A DNA stretch of 64,000 nucleotides. Source: Ruminococcus bicirculans (ex Wegman et al. 2014) (lineage in GTDB: Bacteria > Bacillota > Clostridia > Oscillospirales > Ruminococcaceae). Of this stretch, positions 51,087 to 60,406 are shown one piece after another. The stretch spans positions 434,001 to 498,000 of the forward strand of contig NZ_HF545617.1 of assembly GCF_000723465.1 (NCBI RefSeq), written 5' to 3'. The position numbers and the translations under genes are program-made. Position 1 is the stretch's first letter; each line of letters starts with the position of its first letter. Below the pieces are notes generated by a model. That model was not told the DNA's origin. It searched no databases and saw only the letters and a list, made by a program, of their open reading frames with translations.

Positions 51087-51716
51087 TCACACGGGCGAGA
51101 TTTCGGCGTTTCTTGCCGTGCGCAGTTCGTTACTCACCGCAGAGCATTCAATCAAGCGACTGGTTTCGTTACTTACCTCATCACAGAATTCAGCGTCTAT
51201 AATATCATCTTCTTTCATAGCCTTTTCATAAAATTTCGATATCAAATCTGCCGCCTTATCAGGATGGTCCAGACAGTAGTTCCAGAACTGATAACATTGT
51301 ATTTCCATTAGCTTACGCTTAAGCTTTTCGGGATTGCCGTCGCACTCCGCAAGAACCTTCGGCGTAACATAAAATCCGTACTTCCTTATCGTCGGGAGCA
51401 CCTCGTCGCATATCCAAGCACGAAACTGTCTGCCGATCGGTAACCTTGAATTGAAAATCAGCGAATACAGATCTCCCTCGCTGATATAATTCTTCACGAT
51501 AGTTTTTAACGGACTTTGCGGATGCGGAACAGTAAGCTTTATTGGCTCGTCGCAATGGTCTATGATAGCTTTTCTCGGATTGTGATATCCGAGAACCTTT
51601 GCACACTCCGATGCGGGGAAGTACAGCTTTCCGTTAACTTCAACACACTCAAGCTGACCGAACTCTGTGTCCGCAAAAGGATTACCATCAATTATCATTA
51701 ATTTTTTCAACTTCAT
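51087..51716 (-). CDS. Bro-N domain phage antirepressor-like protein
   Basis: 209 residues. The N-terminal Bro-N domain (KLYFPASECAKVLGYHNPRKAIIDHCDE ... ISEGDLYSLIFNSRLPIGRQFRAWICDEVLPTIRKYGFY) is clear. The C-terminal half is helical without a known domain. Bro-N proteins bind DNA and often antagonise repressors in phages and mobile elements. AAAGGAA precedes the start. Confidence 0.87.
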   Translation of the reverse strand: MKLKKLMIIDGNPFADTEFGQLECVEVNGKLYFPASECAKVLGYHNPRKAIIDHCDEPIKLTVPHPQSPLKTIVKNYISEGDLYSLIFNSRLPIGRQFRAWICDEVLPTIRKYGFYVTPKVLAECDGNPEKLKRKLMEIQCYQFWNYCLDHPDKAADLISKFYEKAMKEDDIIDAEFCDEVSNETSRLIECSAVSNELRTARNAEISPV

Positions 51717-51963
51717 AAAAATTCCTTTCCATAGCAGAAAAATGAAAATCGCAGATGCGCAATTTGATATTCCGCCTCCATTTCGTTACGCACCTACCAA
51801 TACTTATCTCTACTATACATTCTTTCTTCTGCTATATTAATATTATTAGTATGTTATATTAAAGGTATGTCTATGTGACACGGAGGGTATCGCAATTTAT
51901 GTAATTCTGACCGCGTTGCCAATTCGTTACATACCACATTGAATTTATTTAGACAACAAAAAA
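51717..51963. other. Non-coding stretch upstream of the Bro-N gene
   Basis: Part of an 894-bp gene-free gap. No confident promoter or RNA motif seen in this part. Confidence 0.4.
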
Positions 51964-52050
51964 GCTCGCACATATTTCAAGTTCACGATTAGTGCAAAAG
52001 GATATAATTATCCCGTTGCTATCAAAATCGTGCCTTAAATATGTACGAGC
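51964..52050. repeat. Long imperfect hairpin
   Basis: Arms GCTCGcACATATTT...CACGATT and AATCGTG...AAATATGTaCGAGC pair over about 20 bp (13 + 7 with an internal loop) around a 34-nt centre. It could be a small mobile hairpin element or an RNA structure. Confidence 0.6.
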
Positions 52051-52374
52051 ATTAAGCTCTAAAAGTATTTGCCGATATGTTTATGTAAGTAAAAGGCACT
52101 TATTTATTAAATTGTAATTTTATGTTAAATGCTGTTGTTTCTATTTGATATTATAGCATTAGAACACTCGTTTGTCAAGGGCTGATAAAAAACTTTTTGG
52201 CACTCCAATATTTTTATTCTCGGAGAGCGCTTTGTTTTGAACTACAAGTATATCACACAATGCTACAAAATTCAGTAACCAACTTAAAGCATAAGCAATA
52301 AACCTTTAAAATGGACTTGACTTCTCCCTAAAACAGAGTTAACATACGACAAAATGTGCAGTATACGCCGAAAT
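52051..52374. other. Non-coding stretch before the integrase
   Basis: AT-rich, no gene or repeat recognised. Confidence 0.4.
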
Positions 52375-52403
52375 TATCTTATAATATACCACTATAAGAA
52401 AAA
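52375..52403 (+). repeat. Left 29-bp inverted repeat around the integrase gene
   Basis: Exact reverse complement of 53799-53827. Contains TCTTATA and TATAAGA arms separated by 9 bp, the shape of a tyrosine-recombinase core site. Confidence 0.9.
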
Positions 52404-52610
52404 AAAATCAATCCACGGATTGACTAAAACTGACAAAATTTACTGTATGTTTTGCACAAATTCAACGAACGAAATCTCACAATCTGTATATTTAATTGCA
52501 AAATATCAAGGATTTTAGGCTGTTTTTAACTCTTTTTTCTTCTATTTCTGGTCAAAAATCTCGTCAAAACGGGTGTATACTTAAAGTACATATTTTAAGG
52601 AGGTTTCGCC

Positions 52611-53720
52611 ATGTCAAGACGAGGAAAAAACATATTCAAACGCAAGGACGGTCGCTGGGAGGGCAGGTATATTTCAAGTTACATGGAAAACGGTAGAGCA
52701 AAGTATTCGTCTGTTTACGCTTACAGCTATGTGGAATGTTCGCAGAAACTACAGCTTGCTAAAGTTGATTTGTTGCCGAAAAACGATCCGATAACGGTAT
52801 CAGAACTGTTCTCGGTATGGCTTGCAAGTCGCAAAAATAGCATTAAATCATCAACCTATGTCAGTTATCGCACTATGTATCAGAATTACATCGCTGCGCC
52901 GTTCGGAGATATGCGTGTTGGCAGAGTGACTTCATTTATAATCAATCGCTATGTGTCCGAACTGTTGGAATGCGGCGGAGATGACGGAAAAGGGCTTTCA
53001 TCAAGGAGCGTGCAGGCAATTCTGATCATGATGAAATCTGTATTCGCATACGGAGAAACTGAATACAAGCTAGATGACCCTGCTAAAAATGTATCGCTGC
53101 CAAAATCGGAACATAAGGAAATTGAGGTTTTTACAAGCGTTGAAATGGCAAAAATCCGTCAAAATGCTTTGTGTGATGACTGTCAAATACTTGGCGTTCT
53201 GCTGTGTCTTTATACGGGTCTGAGAATAGGCGAGATATGCGCTTTGAAATGGCAGGATATTGACCTTGTAAATCAGGTAATTCATGTATGGAAAACGCTC
53301 CAGCGGATTAAAAATCCGAACGGAATTAGTCCTAAAACTATTGTAATAATCGATGAGCCTAAGAGTGCAAAGTCTATCCGTGATATTCCTATTCCGACTT
53401 TTATGCTGTCGCAGATTGCTAAAATCAAACGAAATGTCAATCCTGACTGCTACTTCCTGACTTGCTCTTTGAATTATACCGAACCGAGGACTTATCAGTA
53501 CAGGTACAAAACTTTTCTGAAACACATTGGTGTAACGTATAAGAATTTTCATGTTCTGCGGCATACCTTTGCTACGGAGTGCATTCGGCTTGGGATTGAT
53601 GTAAAGACGGTCAGTGAGCTGCTGGGTCATGCAAGCGTGAAAATTACTCTTGAAAGATATGTGCATTCCAACATGGATATGAAGCGTAAACAGCTTGAAA
53701 AACTGTATGCTTATGTTTAG
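52611..53720 (+). CDS. Tyrosine recombinase / integrase
   Basis: 369 residues. The N-terminal arm-binding region (RRGKNIFKRKDGRWEGRYI) and SAM-like core-binding domain (about 60-150) precede the catalytic domain. Catalytic set: Arg in YTGLRIGEICALKW (about 204), HVLRHTFATE (about 313-317), LGHAS (about 339) and Tyr in LERYVHS (about 348). AAGGAGG precedes the ATG. The gene is enclosed by perfect 29-bp inverted repeats, and degenerate direct repeats containing TTTCTGGTCA flank it (near 52540 and 53733). It may be an integrase of a nested element or an invertase acting on these repeats. Confidence 0.92.
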   Translation: MSRRGKNIFKRKDGRWEGRYISSYMENGRAKYSSVYAYSYVECSQKLQLAKVDLLPKNDPITVSELFSVWLASRKNSIKSSTYVSYRTMYQNYIAAPFGDMRVGRVTSFIINRYVSELLECGGDDGKGLSSRSVQAILIMMKSVFAYGETEYKLDDPAKNVSLPKSEHKEIEVFTSVEMAKIRQNALCDDCQILGVLLCLYTGLRIGEICALKWQDIDLVNQVIHVWKTLQRIKNPNGISPKTIVIIDEPKSAKSIRDIPIPTFMLSQIAKIKRNVNPDCYFLTCSLNYTEPRTYQYRYKTFLKHIGVTYKNFHVLRHTFATECIRLGIDVKTVSELLGHASVKITLERYVHSNMDMKRKQLEKLYAYV

Positions 53721-53761
53721 CTTTTCTTTTTTATTTCTGGTCAGAATTGTGGTCGGAAAGC

Positions 53762-53803
53762 TCCGCAAAGCCTTGATTTATCGGGGATTGCGGGGCTCTT
53801 TTT
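53762..53803 (+). terminator. Probable integrase terminator
   Basis: CCGCAA / TTGCGG stem plus AGCC / GGCT pairing, followed by CTTTTT; the T run is part of the right inverted repeat. Confidence 0.5.
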
Positions 53804-53827
53804 CTTATAGTGGTATATTATAAGATA
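53799..53827 (-). repeat. Right 29-bp inverted repeat around the integrase gene
   Basis: Exact reverse complement of 52375-52403. It lies 41 bp upstream of the first gene of the signalling island. Confidence 0.9.
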
Positions 53828-53868
53828 GGTATAGACACTTAGATTTATTCAAGTGAAGGAGCTTTATT

Positions 53869-54621
53869 ATGTTTTGCAAAAAATGCGGAAAGAAATTATC
53901 AGACAACACAGTTATTTGTCCCGTTTGCGGAGAACCTACGGGAATGCAGCCGACGCCTTTCCCTCAACCAAAACCTACGGGAATGATGCCGCCGCCTTAC
54001 ACTCCACCAAAACCTACGGGAATGATGCCGCCTTACACTCCACCACAGCCACCCATTCATCCGGATCCTGCCACTCAGGTGAGTTATTGCCGTAAATGCG
54101 GTGCTGCTTTGCCTTATGGGCAGACTCTATGCAGCAATTGCCAAGCAGGTCAACTAACCGGGCAAAACCCGAAAGTAATAACATTTATGATCTCACTCTT
54201 ATTATTCTATATGAAAGGTGAGATTAGAATGGAACAGAATTTTATTAAAACCAAACTTCCGAATGCGATTTTATTCATACCATTTGGCACTAAACGAAAA
54301 AGTATTCCTATTAATCAAATTTCATCAGTCAATTCAAATTTCTCATTGAATCCAAAATCCTTTATTTGCGGACTTGTTGCTTTAATTGCTGCCATTATAT
54401 GCTTAGGTGGATCTCCTGCATGGGGAATTATATTGTTATTACTGGCAGCATTGTATATTATAGATTCTTTTACAACAATGCTTGTCATAGAAAAGACATC
54501 GGGAAACGTAGAAGAAATTCCATTTTACATTATGGAAAAAACAAAATGTGAAAACATTGAAGAGATGATAAATCAGATTATTTCTCAAAGAATGTATTCA
54601 ACCATGCAAAATAATTTTTAG
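53869..54621 (+). CDS. Zinc-ribbon membrane protein with proline-rich repeats
   Basis: 250 residues. N-terminal zinc ribbon (MFCKKCGKKL ... ICPVCGEP), a Pro-rich linker with the unit KPTGMMPP repeated, a second ribbon (YCRKCGAALPYGQTLCSNCQ, about 68-87), then a PH-like soluble part and two membrane helices (about 167-185 and 188-205). Cytoplasmic zinc ribbons on a membrane anchor suggest a sensor or scaffold. AAGGAG precedes the ATG. First gene of the island; the first 76 nt are identical to those of the next gene. Confidence 0.75.
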   Translation: MFCKKCGKKLSDNTVICPVCGEPTGMQPTPFPQPKPTGMMPPPYTPPKPTGMMPPYTPPQPPIHPDPATQVSYCRKCGAALPYGQTLCSNCQAGQLTGQNPKVITFMISLLLFYMKGEIRMEQNFIKTKLPNAILFIPFGTKRKSIPINQISSVNSNFSLNPKSFICGLVALIAAIICLGGSPAWGIILLLLAALYIIDSFTTMLVIEKTSGNVEEIPFYIMEKTKCENIEEMINQIISQRMYSTMQNNF

Positions 54622-54634
54622 GAAGTGACCAGCT

Positions 54635-55276
54635 ATGTTTTGCAAAAAATGCGGAAAGAAATTATCAGACAACACAGTTATTTGTCCCGTTTGCGGAGAA
54701 CCTACGGGAAAGCAGCCACGCCCTCAACCACAGCCACGCCCTCAGCCGCAGCCTGCTCCTGCCCCTCAGGTGAGTTATTGTCCTAAATGCGGTAATGCCG
54801 TTGCACCTAATGCGGAATTCTGTCTACATTGCGGATGTGTTTTAAATAACTTCAACCCTCAAGATGGAGGATTTGCAGCAATAATGAAAACTAATAAAAA
54901 ACGTAATATACTTATTGCTATTATATTAATGTTGTTTATTGTTATAATTGCTTTTATTTTATTCAGGATATTTGAGAGCAACGAGAGTAAGATTCAAGGA
55001 AAATGGTTGCTTTATTCTGATGGTACCGAATTGGTAGATAAAGAAGATCAAGTGACTTGGGAATTTACCAATGGAAGGTTACTCATTTCCGGTGCTTATT
55101 CCGAGGAAGGCTACTACTCAATCGATGGTGATACTCTTGAAATATATGATGATGATTATAGAGTAAGTAAGTTACTTGGACATTCTAAAAGGTATGTAAT
55201 TGAAAAGCTTTCCTCCAACAAATTGATTTTGAGGAAAATAAATACAGATAGAACGTATGTTTTTAAGAGGTTATAA
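54635..55276 (+). CDS. Zinc-ribbon membrane protein with extracytoplasmic domain
   Basis: 213 residues. Double zinc ribbon (same first 25 residues as the previous protein; second ribbon YCPKCGNAVAPNAEFCLHCG), a Pro/Gln/Arg linker between them, one membrane helix (about 89-110), and an outside beta-rich domain (IQGKWLLYSDGTELV ... WEFTNGRLLISGAYSEEGYYSIDGDTLEIY) resembling small lipocalin-like domains. 14 nt after the previous gene and 2 nt before the next, so the genes form one operon. Confidence 0.75.
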   Translation: MFCKKCGKKLSDNTVICPVCGEPTGKQPRPQPQPRPQPQPAPAPQVSYCPKCGNAVAPNAEFCLHCGCVLNNFNPQDGGFAAIMKTNKKRNILIAIILMLFIVIIAFILFRIFESNESKIQGKWLLYSDGTELVDKEDQVTWEFTNGRLLISGAYSEEGYYSIDGDTLEIYDDDYRVSKLLGHSKRYVIEKLSSNKLILRKINTDRTYVFKRL

Positions 55277-55278
55277 CT

Positions 55279-56244
55279 ATGATTTGTAAAGAATGCGGCA
55301 ATAAAATAGATGATAACTCAACTTTTTGCAAATTTTGCGGATACAAAGTATCTGCGGAATCATCTTGCCAGAAAGCGTATTTAAATACCCCAACCGAAAA
55401 CAGTTCTGCAATAAAGTCTAAACAAGTGAAAAAAAATATTATAATATCACTATCCTCTATTATAACTGTATTAACTGCTATAGTTTTGATAACAGTTATT
55501 ATTAAAATACATAATAAACAAGAAAATATTGTCACGGATGACGATTTATCAAAAACAGAGATTGGATCTGGTGTTACTGATAATGCTATTAAAAGCAAAT
55601 CAGCCAAATCAATAACAGATTCTAATACAAACGTTGAAATAGAGTCTGAAAAAACAGACTCAAATAATAAAACCTATGAATCGATTGAATTCATTGGAAT
55701 CGATAATTATGACGACTGGTCAGCTGCAAATTTTTATGATACTGACGGAAACGAAGTAGAGTATATCGATAACAAATACTTTTCTGATTTCGAAGAAACA
55801 GGTTGTTCAATAACTGTTACTTTAAAATATCTTAATACTGATTATTATGTATTTGCACCCAAAGATGCTGTAGATTGGAATGCTCTTTATAAGCTTGACG
55901 GGAATTACATAACCGGTGTACCTACGGCAGCAGATGCAGTCAGCATTAATAATGAATCATATACTTTTCCAAATGAGATCAGTAATGACATTATTGAAAA
56001 TACAAGAACATTTATACAATCAGACGGTTTTTTCTGTTTATTTGACTTTAAGCCTGAGACAGTTTCTTTCAATCTTTCTGCAAAAGCCATATCTTATCTA
56101 AAAAACAACGCTACTATAAACGATGACAATACAGAATATGGTGGGATAGTATTTCAAATGTACGGATGTATTATTACTGATTTGGTAATTGATGTGCCTC
56201 TCTCAGTTAATGATGTAGGTATGATTATAAAATCAAACCAGTAA
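55279..56244 (+). CDS. Zinc-ribbon membrane protein, acidic extracytoplasmic domain
   Basis: 321 residues. One zinc ribbon (CKECGNKIDDNSTFCKFCG, residues 3-21), a membrane helix (about 53-76), a Ser/Thr/Asp-rich stalk and an outside domain of about 190 residues with no recognised family. Same plan as the two proteins before it, with unrelated outside parts. Confidence 0.72.
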   Translation: MICKECGNKIDDNSTFCKFCGYKVSAESSCQKAYLNTPTENSSAIKSKQVKKNIIISLSSIITVLTAIVLITVIIKIHNKQENIVTDDDLSKTEIGSGVTDNAIKSKSAKSITDSNTNVEIESEKTDSNNKTYESIEFIGIDNYDDWSAANFYDTDGNEVEYIDNKYFSDFEETGCSITVTLKYLNTDYYVFAPKDAVDWNALYKLDGNYITGVPTAADAVSINNESYTFPNEISNDIIENTRTFIQSDGFFCLFDFKPETVSFNLSAKAISYLKNNATINDDNTEYGGIVFQMYGCIITDLVIDVPLSVNDVGMIIKSNQ

Positions 56245-56283
56245 ATATTCTAATTATATATAACAAATTTAGGAGGACTTATT

Positions 56284-56976
56284 ATGCCAAAATTAAACCA
56301 AAGAGATTTCAATGACGAACCGGTAAAATACGTTACGGAAAAACACGTTGCCTGTGTTTTTCTATTGGATACGTCAAGTTCAATGAACAGCAATGAAGCA
56401 ATAAAACAGCTTAACGAGGGACTCAGAGTATTCAAGCAGCAGACCCTATCAAGTCTTGATACCCATGCAAAGGCTTGTATTGATGTGGCTGTTGTTACGT
56501 TCGACAGTGATGTCAAGGTAATTCAGGATTTTGCTCCGGTAGAAGAAATGGAATTACCTGAACTAAAAGCATATGGAAATACTGCTATGGGCAAAGCCCT
56601 GGAAACTGCAATGGATATGGTCACGATGCAAAAAAATAAATACAACTACGCAGGAACACCTTATTTCAGACCTTGGATCTTTTGCGTAACTGATGGTGGT
56701 CCAAATGATGATTACCGTGAGTCAGCTGAGAGATTAAAGTGGATGGAGAATAACGGAAAGGCGATTGCATACTGTGTTGGCGTGGACGGTTTTAGAGCCG
56801 ATATTATGAAACAAATATTTGATCCAAATAATATATACGGATTAAAAAATTGTGATTTCACTGGGCTGTTTAAATTTGTTTCATCCAGTCTGGATGCTTT
56901 GAGAAACAGTACTGAGGAATCCGGTTCGTTAAATATTCCTGCACCTGATACAATGTTTAAGGTTCCGCTTGATTGA
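56284..56976 (+). CDS. VWA domain protein (TerY/YegL-like)
   Basis: 230 residues, essentially one von Willebrand A domain. The MIDAS motif is D29-T-S-S-S (FLLDTSSSMNS), with the conserved Thr in AYGNTAMGKAL and Asp in FCVTDGGPNDD. It has no signal or membrane helix, so it is cytoplasmic. In TerY-P triads this protein is encoded with a PP2C phosphatase and a kinase, as here. AGGAGGAC precedes the ATG. Metal-dependent ligand binding is inferred. Confidence 0.88.
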   Translation: MPKLNQRDFNDEPVKYVTEKHVACVFLLDTSSSMNSNEAIKQLNEGLRVFKQQTLSSLDTHAKACIDVAVVTFDSDVKVIQDFAPVEEMELPELKAYGNTAMGKALETAMDMVTMQKNKYNYAGTPYFRPWIFCVTDGGPNDDYRESAERLKWMENNGKAIAYCVGVDGFRADIMKQIFDPNNIYGLKNCDFTGLFKFVSSSLDALRNSTEESGSLNIPAPDTMFKVPLD

Positions 56977-57050
56977 GCCTGCGGAAATTTTTAAAGATAT
57001 GAAATAGATCGGAAGATACACTCTGCTGATAAAGGAGTAAGTTTGTAAGA

Positions 57051-58445
57051 ATGATTGGATATTTTAAAATTTCGGCAATAGGAACAGCACATTTAGAAAA
57101 TCCTGACGGTGTATGTCAGGATTATTCTGATGTGCTAAAGCTTGACAACGGATATACAATAGCTGTAATTGCCGACGGTTTAGGCAGTGCAAGTAAATCG
57201 GATATAGGTGCAAAAGTGGCTGTGAATTCATTCTTGGCTTACATAAATTTGCATATTAAAACCAAAAAAAGCGATAAGTTTTACATTGATCTTATATCAC
57301 AGGCATATCAAGAAGCATATAACAACGTAATGAATACTGCCGAAGACATGAAAATAGATTTTTCGGAATATAATACAACCCTCACTGCTGCGATTTATAA
57401 TGGTAAAAACTTATATTACGGTCAATGCGGTGACGGCGGTATTATCGTTTTAACGCCGAGCGGTAATTATGATTGTGCAACAGAAGTAAAAAAGGGAGAA
57501 GCATTCAATGAAACATATCCGCTCTTGGGCGGTCCCGACAATTGGTCCTTTGGAAAATATCCCGACGAGGTCTGTGCATTAACGCTTATGACAGACGGCA
57601 TATTTGATATTGTGTGTCATCCTCTGCTTGCAAATGAAGCTCAAAAAATAAATATTCCATTTATCCGCCGATTTATGGACAGAAATATTCTTAGGGCAAA
57701 TAACAAAACTGATTTTGAAAATCTGCAAAAAAGCATATCTAAATTTGTTTCGGGAAACGGCTTGCCTAATGTAACAGATGATAAAACTATCGTAGGATTG
57801 ATAAACACTGATATTTTAGCAGATTTAAAAGACGAGGAATATTACAAGGAACCTGATTGGGATAAGTTAAACGAAAACATGAAACGCAAACTCCGTGAAG
57901 GCCGCAGACCTACTCCTATTGATATAAAAAAGCCTACAAATATAATCAAAGTAACTCCTACTGGTGAAAGCGTAGTAATTAATGATGAATCCAGAAAGTT
58001 AAAGAAAAGATTACAAAATTCGTATAGAATCAACCGCCAACTAAGGAAAATCGTTTTGATACAGCTGATAGTGATATTAGTGCTTATTATTTGTTCTATC
58101 TGTATTGTTTTTTTAAACAAAGGTAACGTTCAGGATACATCGAAAAAGAGTATGGAATCTTCCAGTATAAGTAAGGATAGCGCTTACAACGGCAAACATA
58201 CGCAGGGAAGCGCTATTGCGGATGATGATACTTCTGATCATGCAGATGATTCTACACAAAGCGATAGTATGGCGTCAAATTCTGAAAATGATAAAGCTAA
58301 AGATAAAGCTATAAAAGATGCTTTACCAAGAATGAAACAAGCTCTCCAAGAGGTGGGAACATCGACTCATTTTACTTATATTAATTCAGAAGCTGTTGAT
58401 GAGCACTATAGTAATATAACGGGGGGTTCCAGCAGTGGCTTCTAA
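57051..58445 (+). CDS. PP2C-type protein phosphatase with membrane anchor (PphC/YegK-like)
   Basis: 464 residues. PP2C metal-site motifs: VIADGLGSASKSDIGAK (about 41-57), YGQCGDGGIIVL (about 124) and LMTDGIFDIV (about 180). A linker with Pro/Lys leads to a membrane helix (about 340-360) and a Ser/Asp-rich outside tail. It would remove phosphate from Ser/Thr, probably reversing the kinase encoded next; their genes overlap by 11 nt. The membrane anchor is an addition to the plain cytoplasmic phosphatase expected in this triad. Confidence 0.88.
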   Translation: MIGYFKISAIGTAHLENPDGVCQDYSDVLKLDNGYTIAVIADGLGSASKSDIGAKVAVNSFLAYINLHIKTKKSDKFYIDLISQAYQEAYNNVMNTAEDMKIDFSEYNTTLTAAIYNGKNLYYGQCGDGGIIVLTPSGNYDCATEVKKGEAFNETYPLLGGPDNWSFGKYPDEVCALTLMTDGIFDIVCHPLLANEAQKINIPFIRRFMDRNILRANNKTDFENLQKSISKFVSGNGLPNVTDDKTIVGLINTDILADLKDEEYYKEPDWDKLNENMKRKLREGRRPTPIDIKKPTNIIKVTPTGESVVINDESRKLKKRLQNSYRINRQLRKIVLIQLIVILVLIICSICIVFLNKGNVQDTSKKSMESSSISKDSAYNGKHTQGSAIADDDTSDHADDSTQSDSMASNSENDKAKDKAIKDALPRMKQALQEVGTSTHFTYINSEAVDEHYSNITGGSSSGF

Positions 58446-60348
58446 TAATGATAGAAGAATTTATTACGATTTGAATAGCGGACAAAAATATGTATTATTT
58501 GAAGAAAGCATTACTTCCGGCGGCGAGGGCAGCATTTATAATATAGAAGGTATGCCCGATTTGGTTGCAAAGATCTATCATGAAAAGAATCGTACCGAAA
58601 ACAGGAAAAATAAACTTCTGGCTATGCTTGAAACAGATTCAAATGACTTGTCTGAATGTGCATGGCCTCACGCCATTCTGTATCAGGATAACAATTTTTG
58701 CGGATATGTAATGCAAAAAGTGTCAGGGTTAAGCAGCTTGATAGATTTTTACGTTTATGATAACAGAAAAAAATATTTGTGGTCACAATATGTAAAAGTG
58801 GCAGAAAATATTGCTGCCGCCGTGAATAATGTTCACGACAGCGGACATATAATCGGAGATCTGAACCCAAATAATTTCATGTTAGATGTGAACACTGGTC
58901 GAGTTATGCTTGTAGATACGGATTCATATCATATCAAAAGTAAATCAGGAGAAATTTTTCCATGTACTGTAGTTACTCCGGAGTTTATTCCTCCTGAGCT
59001 TCAGGGTAAAACTTTTGATGAAAATAATGCACGGAATATGTTTAACGAAAGCACAGACAATTTTGCTCTTGCAGTTATTATTTTCAGGCTTTTAATGAAC
59101 GGCGTTCATCCTTTTTCATGCGTTGTTACCACCAAAGAATCTATGAGTAATTTCCAACCTGTAAAGAACATACAAAATGGATATTGTCCTTATTTTACAA
59201 AAAGTAATATTAATGGGAAAATAGCAAAAACGCGCTATTCACCTAATATAGGTATTCTTCCGAGAGATATTCAAAAGCTATTTGAAAGAGCATTTATTGA
59301 AGGTCAACAAAGCAAGAGCGCCAGACCGAGAGCAGACGAATGGTTTTACGCACTTGATTCTTTAAGTCAGAGATTGTGCAAATGTACCGACAATCCAAAG
59401 CATGAATACTTTATAGGACTAAGCAGTTGTCCTTGGTGTAAGCTTGACATGGAAATAAGAAATAAATCAAAGCCAAATCCGGGAGATTTGAAAATTGACG
59501 ACGGATGGGAGGAATTTCGCAGGAAGCAAAATAAAGAAAAAGCATCAAAAGATGAAATAAATACAAAAACTCACAACGAAGACAAGAAAGCGACAAGAGC
59601 ATTGATAGCTACGATTCTCATAATATCATTTTTTTTAATACTTGCTTTGATTGGTATTTATTCAGATGAATCCTCCCCAAATTATGCTGAAAATGTTACT
59701 GATACATATAATTATTACGATGATACTATCGACAGCAGTTTGTATAAAACAAATTCGATTTTTACTCCGATGTCAACTATAGATAAAAATGAATTGTCAG
59801 AAAATAAACAAGAAATATCAATTGAAAATATAGAAACTAATGTTGATGAAATATCGGCTTACGCTGAGATAGACTTTGACGAGGAGGTAATTTGGGATGT
59901 TCCCGAAACTATCTCTTCGTATGAGTCGTCTACAATACCTGCACCTACCCTCAGTTTTAGTGTTAATATTTATGATATCGATATATCTTTTGATTCGGAC
60001 GCAACGGTTTATGACCTTATCGCAGAAACGGATTGCGATAAAGCTTATGTAGATCCATTTTCTAAAAATGGTATTGACTTTTATGATAAAGAAAACGGTC
60101 ATGCGACCGTAAGCCTTTTCTATGCAGCTCCATGTTCAGGAAATCTATTTATAAAAAAATCAAATGGTGAAGTTTTAAAAAAAATCCCGATAGATATAGC
60201 GTGGAAAGACTGTGAATTTGTTTCAAGTAACGAAGATATTATAACATTTGGTGATGAACAGTTTGAAATAAAGTCTACAGGCAAGTTAACGATTTCTTAT
60301 ATTTATGGTGATGATGTTGTAGCAGAAAAGGAAGTTGAAGTAATTTAA
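58435..60348 (+). CDS. Membrane-anchored Ser/Thr protein kinase (YegI-like)
   Basis: 637 residues from a GTG overlapping the phosphatase stop. Kinase domain about 1-300: glycine loop SGGEGSIY, VAKIYH (lysine), catalytic loop HIIGDLNPNNFML in place of HRDLKPEN, and VDTDSYH in place of DFG, variants known in TerY-P kinases. A zinc-finger-like CKCTD ... LSSCPWCK (about 322-345), a membrane helix (about 387-407) and an outside Ig-like beta domain follow. It probably phosphorylates island partners such as the zinc-ribbon proteins (inference). Confidence 0.86.
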   Translation: MASNNDRRIYYDLNSGQKYVLFEESITSGGEGSIYNIEGMPDLVAKIYHEKNRTENRKNKLLAMLETDSNDLSECAWPHAILYQDNNFCGYVMQKVSGLSSLIDFYVYDNRKKYLWSQYVKVAENIAAAVNNVHDSGHIIGDLNPNNFMLDVNTGRVMLVDTDSYHIKSKSGEIFPCTVVTPEFIPPELQGKTFDENNARNMFNESTDNFALAVIIFRLLMNGVHPFSCVVTTKESMSNFQPVKNIQNGYCPYFTKSNINGKIAKTRYSPNIGILPRDIQKLFERAFIEGQQSKSARPRADEWFYALDSLSQRLCKCTDNPKHEYFIGLSSCPWCKLDMEIRNKSKPNPGDLKIDDGWEEFRRKQNKEKASKDEINTKTHNEDKKATRALIATILIISFFLILALIGIYSDESSPNYAENVTDTYNYYDDTIDSSLYKTNSIFTPMSTIDKNELSENKQEISIENIETNVDEISAYAEIDFDEEVIWDVPETISSYESSTIPAPTLSFSVNIYDIDISFDSDATVYDLIAETDCDKAYVDPFSKNGIDFYDKENGHATVSLFYAAPCSGNLFIKKSNGEVLKKIPIDIAWKDCEFVSSNEDIITFGDEQFEIKSTGKLTISYIYGDDVVAEKEVEVI

Positions 60349-60406
60349 TACATATTAAGGCGTTGATTATAGATGATTAATACAGGAGTGAGATAGTTTA
60401 TGTATT

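Noticed and set aside
53070-53768. 232-residue open frame opposite the integrase
   Set aside because: Antisense to the catalytic domain; no independent support.
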